Positions 24,341 through 32,372 of a stretch of 64,000 bases of DNA are shown here, one piece after another (position 1 is the stretch's first letter; each line of letters opens with the position of its first letter). This DNA comes from Pseudogulbenkiania sp. MAI-1. Lineage in GTDB: Bacteria; Pseudomonadota; Gammaproteobacteria; Burkholderiales; Chromobacteriaceae. The DNA lies in NCBI RefSeq assembly GCF_000527175.1, contig NZ_AZUR01000001.1, positions 717,011-781,010 of the forward strand, read 5' to 3'. Both the position numbers and the translations under genes were made by a program. The notes under the pieces are model-generated. The model did not search any database and was not told the DNA's origin. It saw nothing but the letters and a program-made list of their open reading frames with translations.

Positions 24341-24485
24341 GAGCCGTTAACAAAACCCAGTGCAACGGTCTTGGCTAGGCGTGCGGCTGCAGAAAACGAG
24401 GCGTAGCCGAAGTTTCTGCGAAGCTACAGTACAAGTAGTACGGCCAAGCCGCACAACAACGCCAAGAGGGTTTTGTTAGCGGCTC
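24341..24485. repeat. Correia-like miniature inverted-repeat element, type B
   Basis: Terminal inverted repeats of 18 bp with one mismatch: GAGCCGTTAACAAAACCC against GGGTTTTGTTAGCGGCTC. Inside are GTACAAGTAGTAC and a GCAGAAA/TTTCTGC hairpin. TTAACAAAA-type ends with a GTAC-N5-GTAC core are reminiscent of the neisserial Correia element. It fills the gap between the rplI terminator and the stop of the DUF2322 gene. Confidence 0.75.
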
Positions 24486-24821
24486 TTAGTCACCCTGCAG
24501 TACGATGCGCGCCTTCAGGCCGGGAGCGCCGCCTTCGGCGATGGCGAGCAGGCGGTCGATGTTGGGGTGCTTGCCGGGATTGAGGCGAGCGTCGGCGGTA
24601 TGCTCGGCGTAGAGCGCCAGCCCTTCTTCCGCCGCTGCGCGGTCGATGTGGCCGAAGCGCTGTACCAGCGCGTAGTAGACCTTGACCGAGCCGGCGGTGC
24701 CGGGCTGGTTTTCCAGGCGGGCCTGCTGCTCGTCGTGCTCGTCGAGCAGCACCAGCGCGGCGATGCCGGTGGTGTCGGGTAGGCTGGCCAGGATGTCCTT
24801 AAAGCTGGTTGTGGTGGTCAT
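24486..24821 (-). CDS. DUF2322 family protein
   Basis: 111 residues. The sequence SFKDILASLPDTTGIAALVLLD, then GSVKVYYALVQRFGHIDRAA and LYAEHTADARLNPGKHPNIDRLL matches the small cytosolic DUF2322 family, whose function is unknown. The start at 24821 has GAGG upstream; the frame extends 25 codons further without similarity. It is a single gene, and its stop touches repeat B. Confidence 0.85.
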   Translation of the reverse strand: MTTTTSFKDILASLPDTTGIAALVLLDEHDEQQARLENQPGTAGSVKVYYALVQRFGHIDRAAAEEGLALYAEHTADARLNPGKHPNIDRLLAIAEGGAPGLKARIVLQGD

Positions 24822-25022
24822 CACGTTTTCCTCGATGGTAGGTGGGATGGGGCAGGGCGGCTTGTCCTCGGCATCGCCGTCGATGGGGTGCAACACGCCC
24901 TGAAATGCGGTGTCGGCCTCATTTTACCATCACGCTCCGCTGAGCCGTTTTCGCAAACGATGGTGGAGGGTGCTGGCTCCGGCGCTGTCGGAGGGGGAAC
25001 GAAGGGCGAGGCTTGAAATTCC

Positions 25023-25038
25023 TGGCACGCGGTTTGCT
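25023..25038 (+). promoter_or_regulatory. Sigma-54 (RpoN) promoter
   Basis: TGGCACGCGGTTTGCT matches the -24/-12 consensus TGGCAC-N5-TTGCW at every fixed position. No protein gene lies downstream on this strand; transcription from about 25049 would end at the terminator at 25252-25289. Confidence 0.85.
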
Positions 25039-25096
25039 TTATAGGTAGCGGTTGTCCAGCGTGCCGCTGCCATGATGCAGGGGTAAGGGGGAGTTT

Positions 25097-25113
25097 TGCA
25101 CCGATTTGGTGTC
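25097..25113. promoter_or_regulatory. NtrC-like box 1
   Basis: TGCACC-GATTT-GGTGTC resembles the NtrC consensus TGCACC-N5-GGTGCA in 10 of 12 fixed positions. It lies about 60 bp downstream of the sigma-54 promoter. It could alternatively be just an RNA hairpin. Confidence 0.5.
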
Positions 25114-25138
25114 ATTCCCGTGTAGTTATGGTGATTTA

Positions 25139-25155
25139 TGCACCATAGCAGTGCA
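25139..25155. promoter_or_regulatory. NtrC-like box 2
   Basis: TGCACC-ATAGC-AGTGCA matches TGCACC-N5-GGTGCA in 11 of 12 fixed positions. It is centred 42 bp (four helical turns) from box 1, a spacing suited to cooperative NtrC binding. Confidence 0.5.
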
Positions 25156-25251
25156 CGCAGCAGAGCCAAGTCTGCACTTTCAGCCCGCCGAGGCCAGAAG
25201 TGGAAGCAATAGGGGAGAACTAGAACGGCTCAGCCGTCATCTCGCGAAAAG

Positions 25252-25289
25252 AAGGTTGGCCGAAGCGTTTCGGCCAACCTTTCGTTTTT
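25252..25289 (+). terminator. Strong terminator ending the predicted small RNA
   Basis: AAGGTTGGCCGAA pairs perfectly with TTCGGCCAACCTT over a 4-nt loop and is followed by TCGTTTTT. Confidence 0.9.
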
Positions 25290-25393
25290 GGTGCCGCCCG
25301 TTCTGTTTCAGGGCCGGCGGCCCGTCATGCCGTTTTATTCAGCCCGCCTTCCATACACAGGACCATCGCCTGGGCTCGAAAGGGAAGGGGCTT

Positions 25394-25945
25394 TCAGGGC
25401 TGCTCGCCTTGCAGGTAGCGTTTGCTCATGGCGCGGAACAGCTCGGTGCCGGCTTCGCGCAGCAGCTCGAACAGCACCATCTCGCGGCTCACCAGCACCG
25501 CGCCCGCGTCGCGCATGCGTTGCAGTCCCAGCTCGATATCGTGCGGGGAACGGCTTGCCACCGCGTCGGCGACGACAAACACCTGCTTTCCGGCTTCCAA
25601 CAGTTCCAGCACCGTCTGCAGCACGCAGACGTGGGTTTCCATGCCGCACACGATGACCTGGGGACGCGCCAGCAACTCGTCCGGCAGGCACTCGCCGGCC
25701 ACGCAGGAGAAATGCCGCTTGGCCACCACCGGCGCGGCGGGGGCGGCGGCCAGCAGTTCGGGCACGGTATGGCCGAGCCCCTGCGGATACTGTTCGGAGA
25801 ACACCACCGGCAGCCCGGTGTCGTGCGCCACGCCGAGCAGCCAGCGCACCCGGGCGATCATGCCAGCGGGGTCCACCACCGCCGGCACCAGCTTTTGTTG
25901 GACGTCGACCACCAGCAAGGTGGCGTTGTCGCGTTGCATCAACAT
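25394..25945 (-). CDS. Isochorismatase-family hydrolase
   Basis: 183 residues. A cysteine hydrolase fold: ATLLVVDVQQKLVPAV with the catalytic Asp near residue 14, then a Lys in VVAKRHFSC, and VCGMETHVCVLQT with the nucleophile Cys after a cis-peptide-type segment. It resembles YcaC-like hydrolases more than EntB. The substrate is unknown. The start MLMQRDNATLL at 25945 has GAGGA upstream; the frame runs further up without similarity. It is a single-gene unit. Confidence 0.88.
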   Translation of the reverse strand: MLMQRDNATLLVVDVQQKLVPAVVDPAGMIARVRWLLGVAHDTGLPVVFSEQYPQGLGHTVPELLAAAPAAPVVAKRHFSCVAGECLPDELLARPQVIVCGMETHVCVLQTVLELLEAGKQVFVVADAVASRSPHDIELGLQRMRDAGAVLVSREMVLFELLREAGTELFRAMSKRYLQGEQP

Positions 25946-26132
25946 GAGGTGTATCCTCGTTCCGTGACGAACCAGCCTTGAGCCTAGCAGCCGTGCCGCC
26001 GGCACCGCAAGACGGCGTCGGACCAAGGGCTATCCCTTGATGGGGCGCTCGGGGAAATGTGGCACCATCGCGCCATCGACAATAGCACGCGCGTGGACGC
26101 TGGCGGTTCGCGACGCAGGAGGAGAGATGGCC

Positions 26133-28967
26133 ATGTTGCAGGGCGCGTATCGCGAGTTTCACCAACGCTTGCAGGAACATGTCGAACCGCGGCGGATTTA
26201 CACCGACCCGCTTTCCACCCTGGCCTACGGCACCGATGCCTCCTGTTACCGGCTGACGCCGAAGATCGTGGTCAAGACCCAGGACGAGGCCGAAGTGCGG
26301 ACCATCCTCGCGCTGGCGGCCGAGCTCGCGCTGCCGGTCACCTTCCGCGCCGCCGGCACCTCGCTGTCCGGCCAGGCGGTGAGCGATTCCATCCTGGTGG
26401 TGGCGAGCTACGGCTGGAAGGGCATCGAGGTGCTCGACGGCGGGGCGGCGATCCGGCTGCAGCCGGGTGTGGTCGGCGCCGCCGCCAACGCCGCGCTGGC
26501 GCCTTTCGGGCGCAAGATCGGCCCGGACCCGGCCACCATCAACTCGGCCATGATCGGCGGCATCGTCAACAACAACTCCAGCGGCATGTGCTGCGGCACG
26601 GCGCAGAACAGCTACCAGACCCTGCGCGCCATCCGCGTGGTGCTGGCCGACGGCACCGTGCTCGACACCGCCGACGCCGCGAACGTCGCGGCGTTTCGCG
26701 CCAGCCACGCCGAGCTGCTCGGGCAACTGGCGGCTCTGGCGGCGCGGGTGAAGGACGACGCCGAACTGGCCGCTAAAATCCGCCGCAAGTACAAGATGAA
26801 GAACACCACGGGCTACAGCCTCAATGCCCTGGTGGACTTCGTCGACCCGCTCGACATCCTCGCCCACCTGATCGTCGGCAGCGAGGGCACGCTGGCCTTC
26901 GTCTCCGAAGTGACCTACCACACCGTGGTCGAGCACGCCCACAAGGCCTCGGCCCTGGTGTTCTACCCCACCATCAAGGCCGCCTGCGACGCGGTGCAGG
27001 TGCTGGCGCAGCACAAGGACGTGGTGGCGGCGGCGGAACTGCTGGACCGGGCGAGCCTGCGCTCGGTCGAGAACAAGGTTGGCGTGCCGGAGCTGATCAG
27101 GACGCTGTCGGAAGACGCCGCCGCGATCCTGATCGAAACCCGCGCCGCCGATCCGGCCGCGCTGTCGGCCAACGTGGCGGCGATCACCGGTTTCATCGGC
27201 CATATCGACACCCTGACCGGCGTGAACTTCACCGACGTGCCCGCCGAGTACACCCAGCTGTGGAACATCCGCAAGGGCATGTTCCCCAGCGTCGGGGCGA
27301 TGCGCGCCGCCGAGACCACGGTGATCATCGAGGACGTGGCGTTTCCAATCGAGCACCTGGCTGAAGGCACCTTGGCCTTGCAGGCGCTGTTCAAGCAGTT
27401 CCGCTACGACGAGGCGATCATCTTCGGCCACGCGCTGGAGGGCAACCTGCACTTCGTGTTCACCCCCAACTTCTCCGGGGCCGAAGAAGTCGCCCGCTAC
27501 GAGGCCTTCATCGAGGCGGTGTGCCGGCTGGTGGCGGTGGACTACGAGGGGGCGGTCAAGGCCGAGCACGGCACCGGCCGCAACATGGCGCCGTTCGTCG
27601 AGATGGAATGGGGCCCGGTGGCGTACCGCGTGATGCAGGAGATCAAGGCGATCTTCGATCCGCAGGGCCTCCTCAACCCCGATGTGATCCTGACGCGCGA
27701 CGCCCTGCTGCACGTCAAGGACCTCAAGCCGATCCCGGTGGTCGACGCCCTGGTCGACAAGTGCATCGAGTGCGGCTTCTGCGAAGTGATGTGCCCGAGC
27801 CGCGCCATCACCCTGACGCCGCGCCAGCGCATCGTCGCCAACCGCGAGATGGCGGCACTGCGCAGTGCCGGAGATGCTCCGGAGCGCCTGGCCGAGCTGG
27901 AAGCACTGTACCAGTACGCCGGCGACGAGACCTGCACCACCTGCGGTCTGTGCGAAACCGCCTGTCCGGTCGGCATCAACACCGGCAAACTGACCTCGCA
28001 GATCCGCCAGAGCCATCAAACCGACGTCGGCCGGGCCGCAGCCAACTGGCTGGCCGGTCACTACGACACCGCGACACGTGGCGCCCGGCTCGGTCTGAAA
28101 GTGCTGGACGCGACTCACGCCGTGACTGGCGATGCCGTCACCGGCGCCATGATGCACGGCCTGCGCCGCGTGTTCGGCCGCCGCATTCCGCACTGGACGC
28201 CGTACTTCCCGCGCGCGGCGGCCAAGCCGCGCCTGGCCGAGGGCCGCTCCGCCAGCGAGCGCAAGGTGGTGTACCTGCCATCCTGCCTCACCCGCACTTT
28301 CGCCCCGTCCACCGCCATGCCCGATCCGCGTCCGCTCAACGAGGTGGTGGCCTCGGTGCTGGGCAAGGCCGGCTACCGGCTGATCTATCCGGCCGGGTTG
28401 GACAATCTGTGCTGTGGCACGCCGTTCAAGTCCAAGGGGGCGCTGGACGCCGCCGCCGCCAAGCTGGCCGAACTCAAGGCAGCGCTGTTGGCGGCGAGCG
28501 ACAACGGCCGCTGGCCGGTGATCGTCGACAACGGCGTGTGCACCGCGGCGATGCTGGACGGCATCCGTGACGAGCGCCTGCACATCGTCGATGTCACCAC
28601 CTTCATCGAAACCGTCGCCGCCGAGCACCTGGAGTTCGCCCCCCTCGACGAGCACGTCGCGCTGCACGTGGTGTGCTCGATGAAGCGGCTAGGCCAGGGC
28701 GCCACGCTCAACGCACTGGCGCGGCGCTGCTCGAACCGGGTCACCGAGCCCGCCGGCATCACCTGCTGCGGCTTTGCCGGCGACAAGGGCTTCTCCCATC
28801 CCGAGCTGAACGCCTCGGCGCTGACCGGGCTGAAGGAGCAGGTGGGCGGCTGCTGCGGCGGCTTCTCCACCAGCGCCACCTGTGAGATCGGCCTGTCGGA
28901 ACATGCCGGCATTCCCTACCAGCACCTGATGTATCTGGTGGATAGGGCGACGCGCAGCAAGGGCTGA
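26133..28967 (+). CDS. FAD- and FeS-containing D-2-hydroxyacid dehydrogenase (Dld-II type)
   Basis: 944 residues. Probably oxidises D-lactate to pyruvate at the membrane, feeding the quinone pool. Order: FAD_binding_4 domain (AAGTSLSGQAV, GPDPATINSAMIGGIVNNNS), FAD-oxidase C-terminal domain to about residue 525, two 4Fe-4S motifs (CIECGFCEVMCPS and CTTCGLCETACPVG), and a C-terminal CCG heterodisulfide-reductase-like domain (NLCCGTPF, ITCCGFAGDKG, GCCGGFS). The length matches the Dld-II family (about 930-950). AGGAGGAG is optimally spaced for the ATG at 26133 rather than 26127. Related enzymes use D-2-hydroxyglutarate, so the substrate is not certain. Confidence 0.88.
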   Translation: MLQGAYREFHQRLQEHVEPRRIYTDPLSTLAYGTDASCYRLTPKIVVKTQDEAEVRTILALAAELALPVTFRAAGTSLSGQAVSDSILVVASYGWKGIEVLDGGAAIRLQPGVVGAAANAALAPFGRKIGPDPATINSAMIGGIVNNNSSGMCCGTAQNSYQTLRAIRVVLADGTVLDTADAANVAAFRASHAELLGQLAALAARVKDDAELAAKIRRKYKMKNTTGYSLNALVDFVDPLDILAHLIVGSEGTLAFVSEVTYHTVVEHAHKASALVFYPTIKAACDAVQVLAQHKDVVAAAELLDRASLRSVENKVGVPELIRTLSEDAAAILIETRAADPAALSANVAAITGFIGHIDTLTGVNFTDVPAEYTQLWNIRKGMFPSVGAMRAAETTVIIEDVAFPIEHLAEGTLALQALFKQFRYDEAIIFGHALEGNLHFVFTPNFSGAEEVARYEAFIEAVCRLVAVDYEGAVKAEHGTGRNMAPFVEMEWGPVAYRVMQEIKAIFDPQGLLNPDVILTRDALLHVKDLKPIPVVDALVDKCIECGFCEVMCPSRAITLTPRQRIVANREMAALRSAGDAPERLAELEALYQYAGDETCTTCGLCETACPVGINTGKLTSQIRQSHQTDVGRAAANWLAGHYDTATRGARLGLKVLDATHAVTGDAVTGAMMHGLRRVFGRRIPHWTPYFPRAAAKPRLAEGRSASERKVVYLPSCLTRTFAPSTAMPDPRPLNEVVASVLGKAGYRLIYPAGLDNLCCGTPFKSKGALDAAAAKLAELKAALLAASDNGRWPVIVDNGVCTAAMLDGIRDERLHIVDVTTFIETVAAEHLEFAPLDEHVALHVVCSMKRLGQGATLNALARRCSNRVTEPAGITCCGFAGDKGFSHPELNASALTGLKEQVGGCCGGFSTSATCEIGLSEHAGIPYQHLMYLVDRATRSKG

Positions 28968-29084
28968 GTCGGGGCTGGTGCAACGCGACAACGCCGCCCT
29001 TGGGGCGGCGTGATCGTTGTCAGCTTGGCCGATACGTTTGTCTGTGTTCGCAATGGCCGTGGAGGAGGGCTCGTTTGTCCCGCT

Positions 29085-29876
29085 TCATGGCGTAGGAAAC
29101 GGTACCGTGTCCAGTTGCTCTAGACTATGAGCGAACACGCCCGGATCACCTCCCAGCGCTGCGGTGACCTGTGCCCCAGCGGCAAGCAGTAAGCGGCAGG
29201 CGTTGCGCATGGGGGCAACCGAGCCGATGCGCTCCTTCGGTCCGGACACGGTCAGTGCCCCTTGTAGCTCCTGCCCGATGCCGAAAACCGGGACGGATGC
29301 TGAGGCGGTTTCCGGATCGCGCTCACCATAAGATACGCACCACAGCCGTTCTCGTGCTTCTTCAAAGCCTTTCGGGTGCGGCTGACTGAAAGCTTGCAAT
29401 ACCTTGCCCGATGCACCGTGTTCGATGGGAAACCGTTCTCCTTCCCGCACCGAAAAGCGGACGGTACGTGATGGCTCCACCCGATGCAGCACGATTCGGC
29501 TGTTACCCTGCCGGACGTAAAATGACGACGTTTCGCCGCTTTCTTTGGACAACTGCTGTAGCACCGGCTGGATGACGTGCTTTACACGGAAGGAGTCCTG
29601 ATAAATCTGTGCCAGTCGCAGTGGTTCGGGGCCGACCGAGTAATTGCCGTCGGGCAGCTTGCGTACGAAGCCGCCGTACTCCAATGAACCGAGCAGGCGC
29701 AGGATCGTGCTCTTGTATAGTCCGGTTCGACGCGCCAACTCAGCGAGAGAGACTGCTTCCTCTCCTGCTCTGAAGCAGTGAAGAATGGAAAAGGCACGCT
29801 CCAGGGCCGCTACACCGCTGGCCTTGCCCCATTCGGTGTTTTGTTCGTCAGTATGCTGTTCTGTCATGCAGTCCAT
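29085..29876 (-). CDS. IclR-family transcriptional regulator
   Basis: 263 residues. The N-terminal winged helix (ALERAFSILHCFRAGEEAVS, LAELARRTGLYKSTILRLLG) is followed by an IclR effector domain. It is divergent from the HMG-CoA-lyase/tripartite-transporter operon, and an inverted-repeat operator sits over that operon's start site, so it most likely represses or activates those genes in response to the imported acid. An internal ATG at 29867 is an alternative start. Confidence 0.92.
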   Translation of the reverse strand: MDCMTEQHTDEQNTEWGKASGVAALERAFSILHCFRAGEEAVSLAELARRTGLYKSTILRLLGSLEYGGFVRKLPDGNYSVGPEPLRLAQIYQDSFRVKHVIQPVLQQLSKESGETSSFYVRQGNSRIVLHRVEPSRTVRFSVREGERFPIEHGASGKVLQAFSQPHPKGFEEARERLWCVSYGERDPETASASVPVFGIGQELQGALTVSGPKERIGSVAPMRNACRLLLAAGAQVTAALGGDPGVFAHSLEQLDTVPFPTP

Positions 29877-30098
29877 GCTAGTAAAGCCATTCCATGGCCG
29901 TCAAGCTCCTCATCCCGTCTCTGATCTGAGTGCTTTCCTGGCAGGCCTTGTCTTGCTGCTGTGATGTGCCTTTCATCTCCGGATTGTTTCGACCGGACTT
30001 GTCGTGGGCACCGTGTCTACCTGGCGCCATCCTTTCATGTTCCGTTATGTCGTCGCGAGCTGGCATGTCATTTCCCTGTTCCCTTGCCTGGCACAGGC

Positions 30099-30127
30099 TT
30101 GACAAGCCGTAGTCACCTCCCTATAGT
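30099..30127 (+). promoter_or_regulatory. Sigma-70 promoter of the catabolic operon
   Basis: TTGACA, a 17-bp spacer, TATAGT: nearly perfect consensus. Transcription should begin near 30134, about 90 nt before the first gene. A promoter this strong implies repression by the IclR site just downstream. The 349-bp gap between the two genes shows nothing else I can name. Confidence 0.85.
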
Positions 30128-30137
30128 CATTTCAATA

Positions 30138-30156
30138 AACAGAACATCGTTCTGTT
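30138..30156. promoter_or_regulatory. Operator palindrome (probable IclR site)
   Basis: AACAGAAC-ATC-GTTCTGTT is a perfect 8-bp dyad starting at the predicted transcription start. A third half-site, ACAGAACG, follows at 30159-30166. IclR proteins often bind such repeated half-sites next to the operon they control. Confidence 0.75.
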
Positions 30157-30225
30157 AGACAGAACGTGCGAATGGGGCGATGGCGCAGTCCCGTCAAATG
30201 AGGTCGCCACCAGAAGGAGTTCGGG

Positions 30226-31173
30226 ATGGAGGAAGAAGTGGACGTTTTGGTCAGTGAAGTCGGTCCGCGTGACGGGCTGCAGAGTATCAAGCGGGTGATG
30301 CCGACCGAGGTGAAGCATCGCTGGATCAAGGCGCTGGCTGCAGCCGGCCTGCGTGAGATCGAAGTGGGATCGTTCGTGTCGCCCAAGCTGCTGCCGCAGA
30401 TGGCCGATGCCGAAGCTGTGGTGTGCGAGGCGATCAAGATTCCGCGACTAAAGGTGCTGGCGCTGGTGCCCAATCTGAAAGGGGCCGAACGGGCCATCGC
30501 GGCTGGTGCGCCCAAGCTGACGCTGCCGGTCTCGGCCTCACGCGAGCACAGCCTGAAAAACATCAATATGACGCCGGAACAAGCGATCGCCCAGGTGGCG
30601 CAGTTACGTGCACTGTGTGACAGCTTGCCTGCCGGGCAGCGTCCGGGGATAGAAGTGGGTATCTCCACGGCCTTCGGCTGCACGCTGGAAGGCCCGGTCT
30701 CCGAGGACTGGGTGATCGAGATGGCGGTGATGCTGGCCAACAACGGCGCCGATTCGATCGGCCTTTCCGATACCACCGGCTATGCCAACCCGGCCCAGGT
30801 ACGCCGTCTGTTTACCCGGCTATTTGCCGAAATCGGCGACAAGGCCGGCGGCGCTCACCTGCACAACACCCGCGGCCAGGGGCTGGCTAACGTGGTAGCC
30901 GCCCTGGAAGCCGGTGTCACCACCTTCGATGCCTCGCAAGGCGGGCTGGGTGGCTGCCCGTACGCACCCGGTGCCACCGGCAATATCGTCACCGAAGACC
31001 TGGTGTTCCTGCTGGAGTCGATGGGGCTGCGCACTGGCGTCGATCTGGACAAGTTGATCGCTGCCCGTAGCTTGATTGCTGAAGGACTGCCCGGCGAGCC
31101 GATCTACGGCTTCGTACCGGATGCCGGTCTGCCCAATGGATTCGTCTATGCCGGGGGGAGGGCAGCCGCATGA
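30226..31173 (+). CDS. HMG-CoA-lyase-family enzyme
   Basis: 315 residues, a TIM-barrel HMGL-like lyase. Catalytic motifs: EVGPRDGLQ (Arg-Asp), HLHNTRGQGLANV (metal His pair) and GLGGCPYAPGATGN (catalytic Cys). Known members split HMG-CoA to acetoacetate and acetyl-CoA, or citramalyl-type CoA esters to pyruvate and acetyl-CoA. It is the first gene of the operon and overlaps the CoA-transferase by 4 bp, so the free acid is presumably activated by the transferase and cleaved here. The family is firm, but the exact substrate is not. Confidence 0.9.
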   Translation: MEEEVDVLVSEVGPRDGLQSIKRVMPTEVKHRWIKALAAAGLREIEVGSFVSPKLLPQMADAEAVVCEAIKIPRLKVLALVPNLKGAERAIAAGAPKLTLPVSASREHSLKNINMTPEQAIAQVAQLRALCDSLPAGQRPGIEVGISTAFGCTLEGPVSEDWVIEMAVMLANNGADSIGLSDTTGYANPAQVRRLFTRLFAEIGDKAGGAHLHNTRGQGLANVVAALEAGVTTFDASQGGLGGCPYAPGATGNIVTEDLVFLLESMGLRTGVDLDKLIAARSLIAEGLPGEPIYGFVPDAGLPNGFVYAGGRAAA

Positions 31174-32372
31174 GTATGAAACTTCCCCTGGAAGGCGTGC
31201 GTGTCGTCGAATTCGTGCACATGGTGATGGGACCGACCTGCGGTTTGCTGCTGGCCGATCTGGGCGCCGAGGTGATCAAGGTCGAACCGGCGCCGCAAGG
31301 CGACAACACCCGTCGCTTGAGCGGTTCGGGTGCCGGCTATTGGATGACCTACAACCGCAACAAGAAAAGCTTGGCCGTCGATCTCAAGTCCGTCGAAGGC
31401 ATGGCCGCCGTCACGGCGCTGCTCGCTACTGCCGACGTGGTGACAGAAAACTTCCGCCCTGGTGCGATGGACAAGCTGGGCCTCGGTTACGAAGACGTCA
31501 AGGTGTTGAATCCGGACGTGATCTATTGCTCGATGAAGGGCTTCCTTCCGGGGCCTTACGATCACCGCACTGCGCTCGACGAAGTGGTGCAGATGATGAC
31601 CGGGCTGGCCTACATGACCGGACCGGAGGGCCGTCCGCTGCGGGCCGGAGCCTCGGTTAACGACGTCATGGGCGGCATGTTCGGCGCGGTGGCCATCCTC
31701 GCCGCGCTGTACGAGCGCAAAAACACTGGCAAAGGTCAGTTTGTGCAGTCCGGCCTGTACGAGAACTCGGTGTTCCTCGTTGCCCAGCACATGATGCAGT
31801 ACGCGGTCACCGGCAAACCGGCCGCGCCGATGCCGAGCCGGATTTCGGCATGGGCCATCTATGACGTCTTTGCCACCGGCGACGGAGAGCAGGTGTTTGT
31901 CGGGGTGGTCAGCGATTCTCAATGGCAGGTGTTCTGTGAAGCGTTTGGCTTTTCCGAACTGGCGGCGGATACGACGTTGGCTCTGAACAACCAGCGGGTC
32001 GAGGCACGCGACCGCATCCTGCCGGTGGTGCGCGAGCATTTTGGTCTCATGGGCAAGCAGGAACTGATGGCCATCTGCGAGCGGGCCGGCCTGCCGTTTG
32101 CGCCGATCCGGCGTCCGCAAGACTTGTTCGAAGATCAGCACCTGCTGGAGTCGGGCGGCATGACCCCGGTCACCTTGCCCGATGGCCGCAGCGTCATGGT
32201 GCCGATGCTGCCATTCGAGATGGATGGCCGCCGCTTCGGTGCACGGCTGGATGTGCCGCTGCCGGGCAGTCACTCCCGTGAGTTATTGCAGGAGTTGGGT
32301 TATTCGCAGCAAGAGGTGGAACGCCTGTTGGCGGCCAAGGTGGTTTTAGACAATAGAGGAGACATGCAATGA
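31170..32372 (+). CDS. Class III (CaiB/BaiF) CoA-transferase
   Basis: 400 residues. The start LPLEGVRVVEFVHMVMGPTC and DLGAEVIKVEPAPQGDNTRR are typical of the family. The loop ALDEVVQMMTG holds the likely catalytic Asp. These enzymes move CoA from succinyl-CoA, or another donor, to a carboxylic acid. It is translationally coupled to the lyase gene before (4-bp overlap) and to the transporter receptor gene after (4-bp overlap). The human SUGCT-like reaction on HMG or glutarate is one precedent. Confidence 0.92.
   Translation: MSMKLPLEGVRVVEFVHMVMGPTCGLLLADLGAEVIKVEPAPQGDNTRRLSGSGAGYWMTYNRNKKSLAVDLKSVEGMAAVTALLATADVVTENFRPGAMDKLGLGYEDVKVLNPDVIYCSMKGFLPGPYDHRTALDEVVQMMTGLAYMTGPEGRPLRAGASVNDVMGGMFGAVAILAALYERKNTGKGQFVQSGLYENSVFLVAQHMMQYAVTGKPAAPMPSRISAWAIYDVFATGDGEQVFVGVVSDSQWQVFCEAFGFSELAADTTLALNNQRVEARDRILPVVREHFGLMGKQELMAICERAGLPFAPIRRPQDLFEDQHLLESGGMTPVTLPDGRSVMVPMLPFEMDGRRFGARLDVPLPGSHSRELLQELGYSQQEVERLLAAKVVLDNRGDMQ

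Larger units (their letters stand above)
25049..25289 (+). ncRNA. Predicted sigma-54-dependent small RNA (about 240 nt)
   Basis: Bounded by a consensus sigma-54 promoter and a strong intrinsic terminator, with no plausible frame having a ribosome binding site in between. Predicted structure from the sequence: a small hairpin (GCACC/GGTGT), a 7-bp hairpin (TATGGTG/CACCATA, 25128-25148), a purine-rich single-stranded tract (GAAGTGGAAGCAATAGGGG) and the terminator stem. The nitrogen-regulated sRNA NrsZ of pseudomonads is the nearest known concept; I see no proof of homology. The start site is inferred from the -12 box, so the 5' end may be off by a few bases. Confidence 0.65.
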
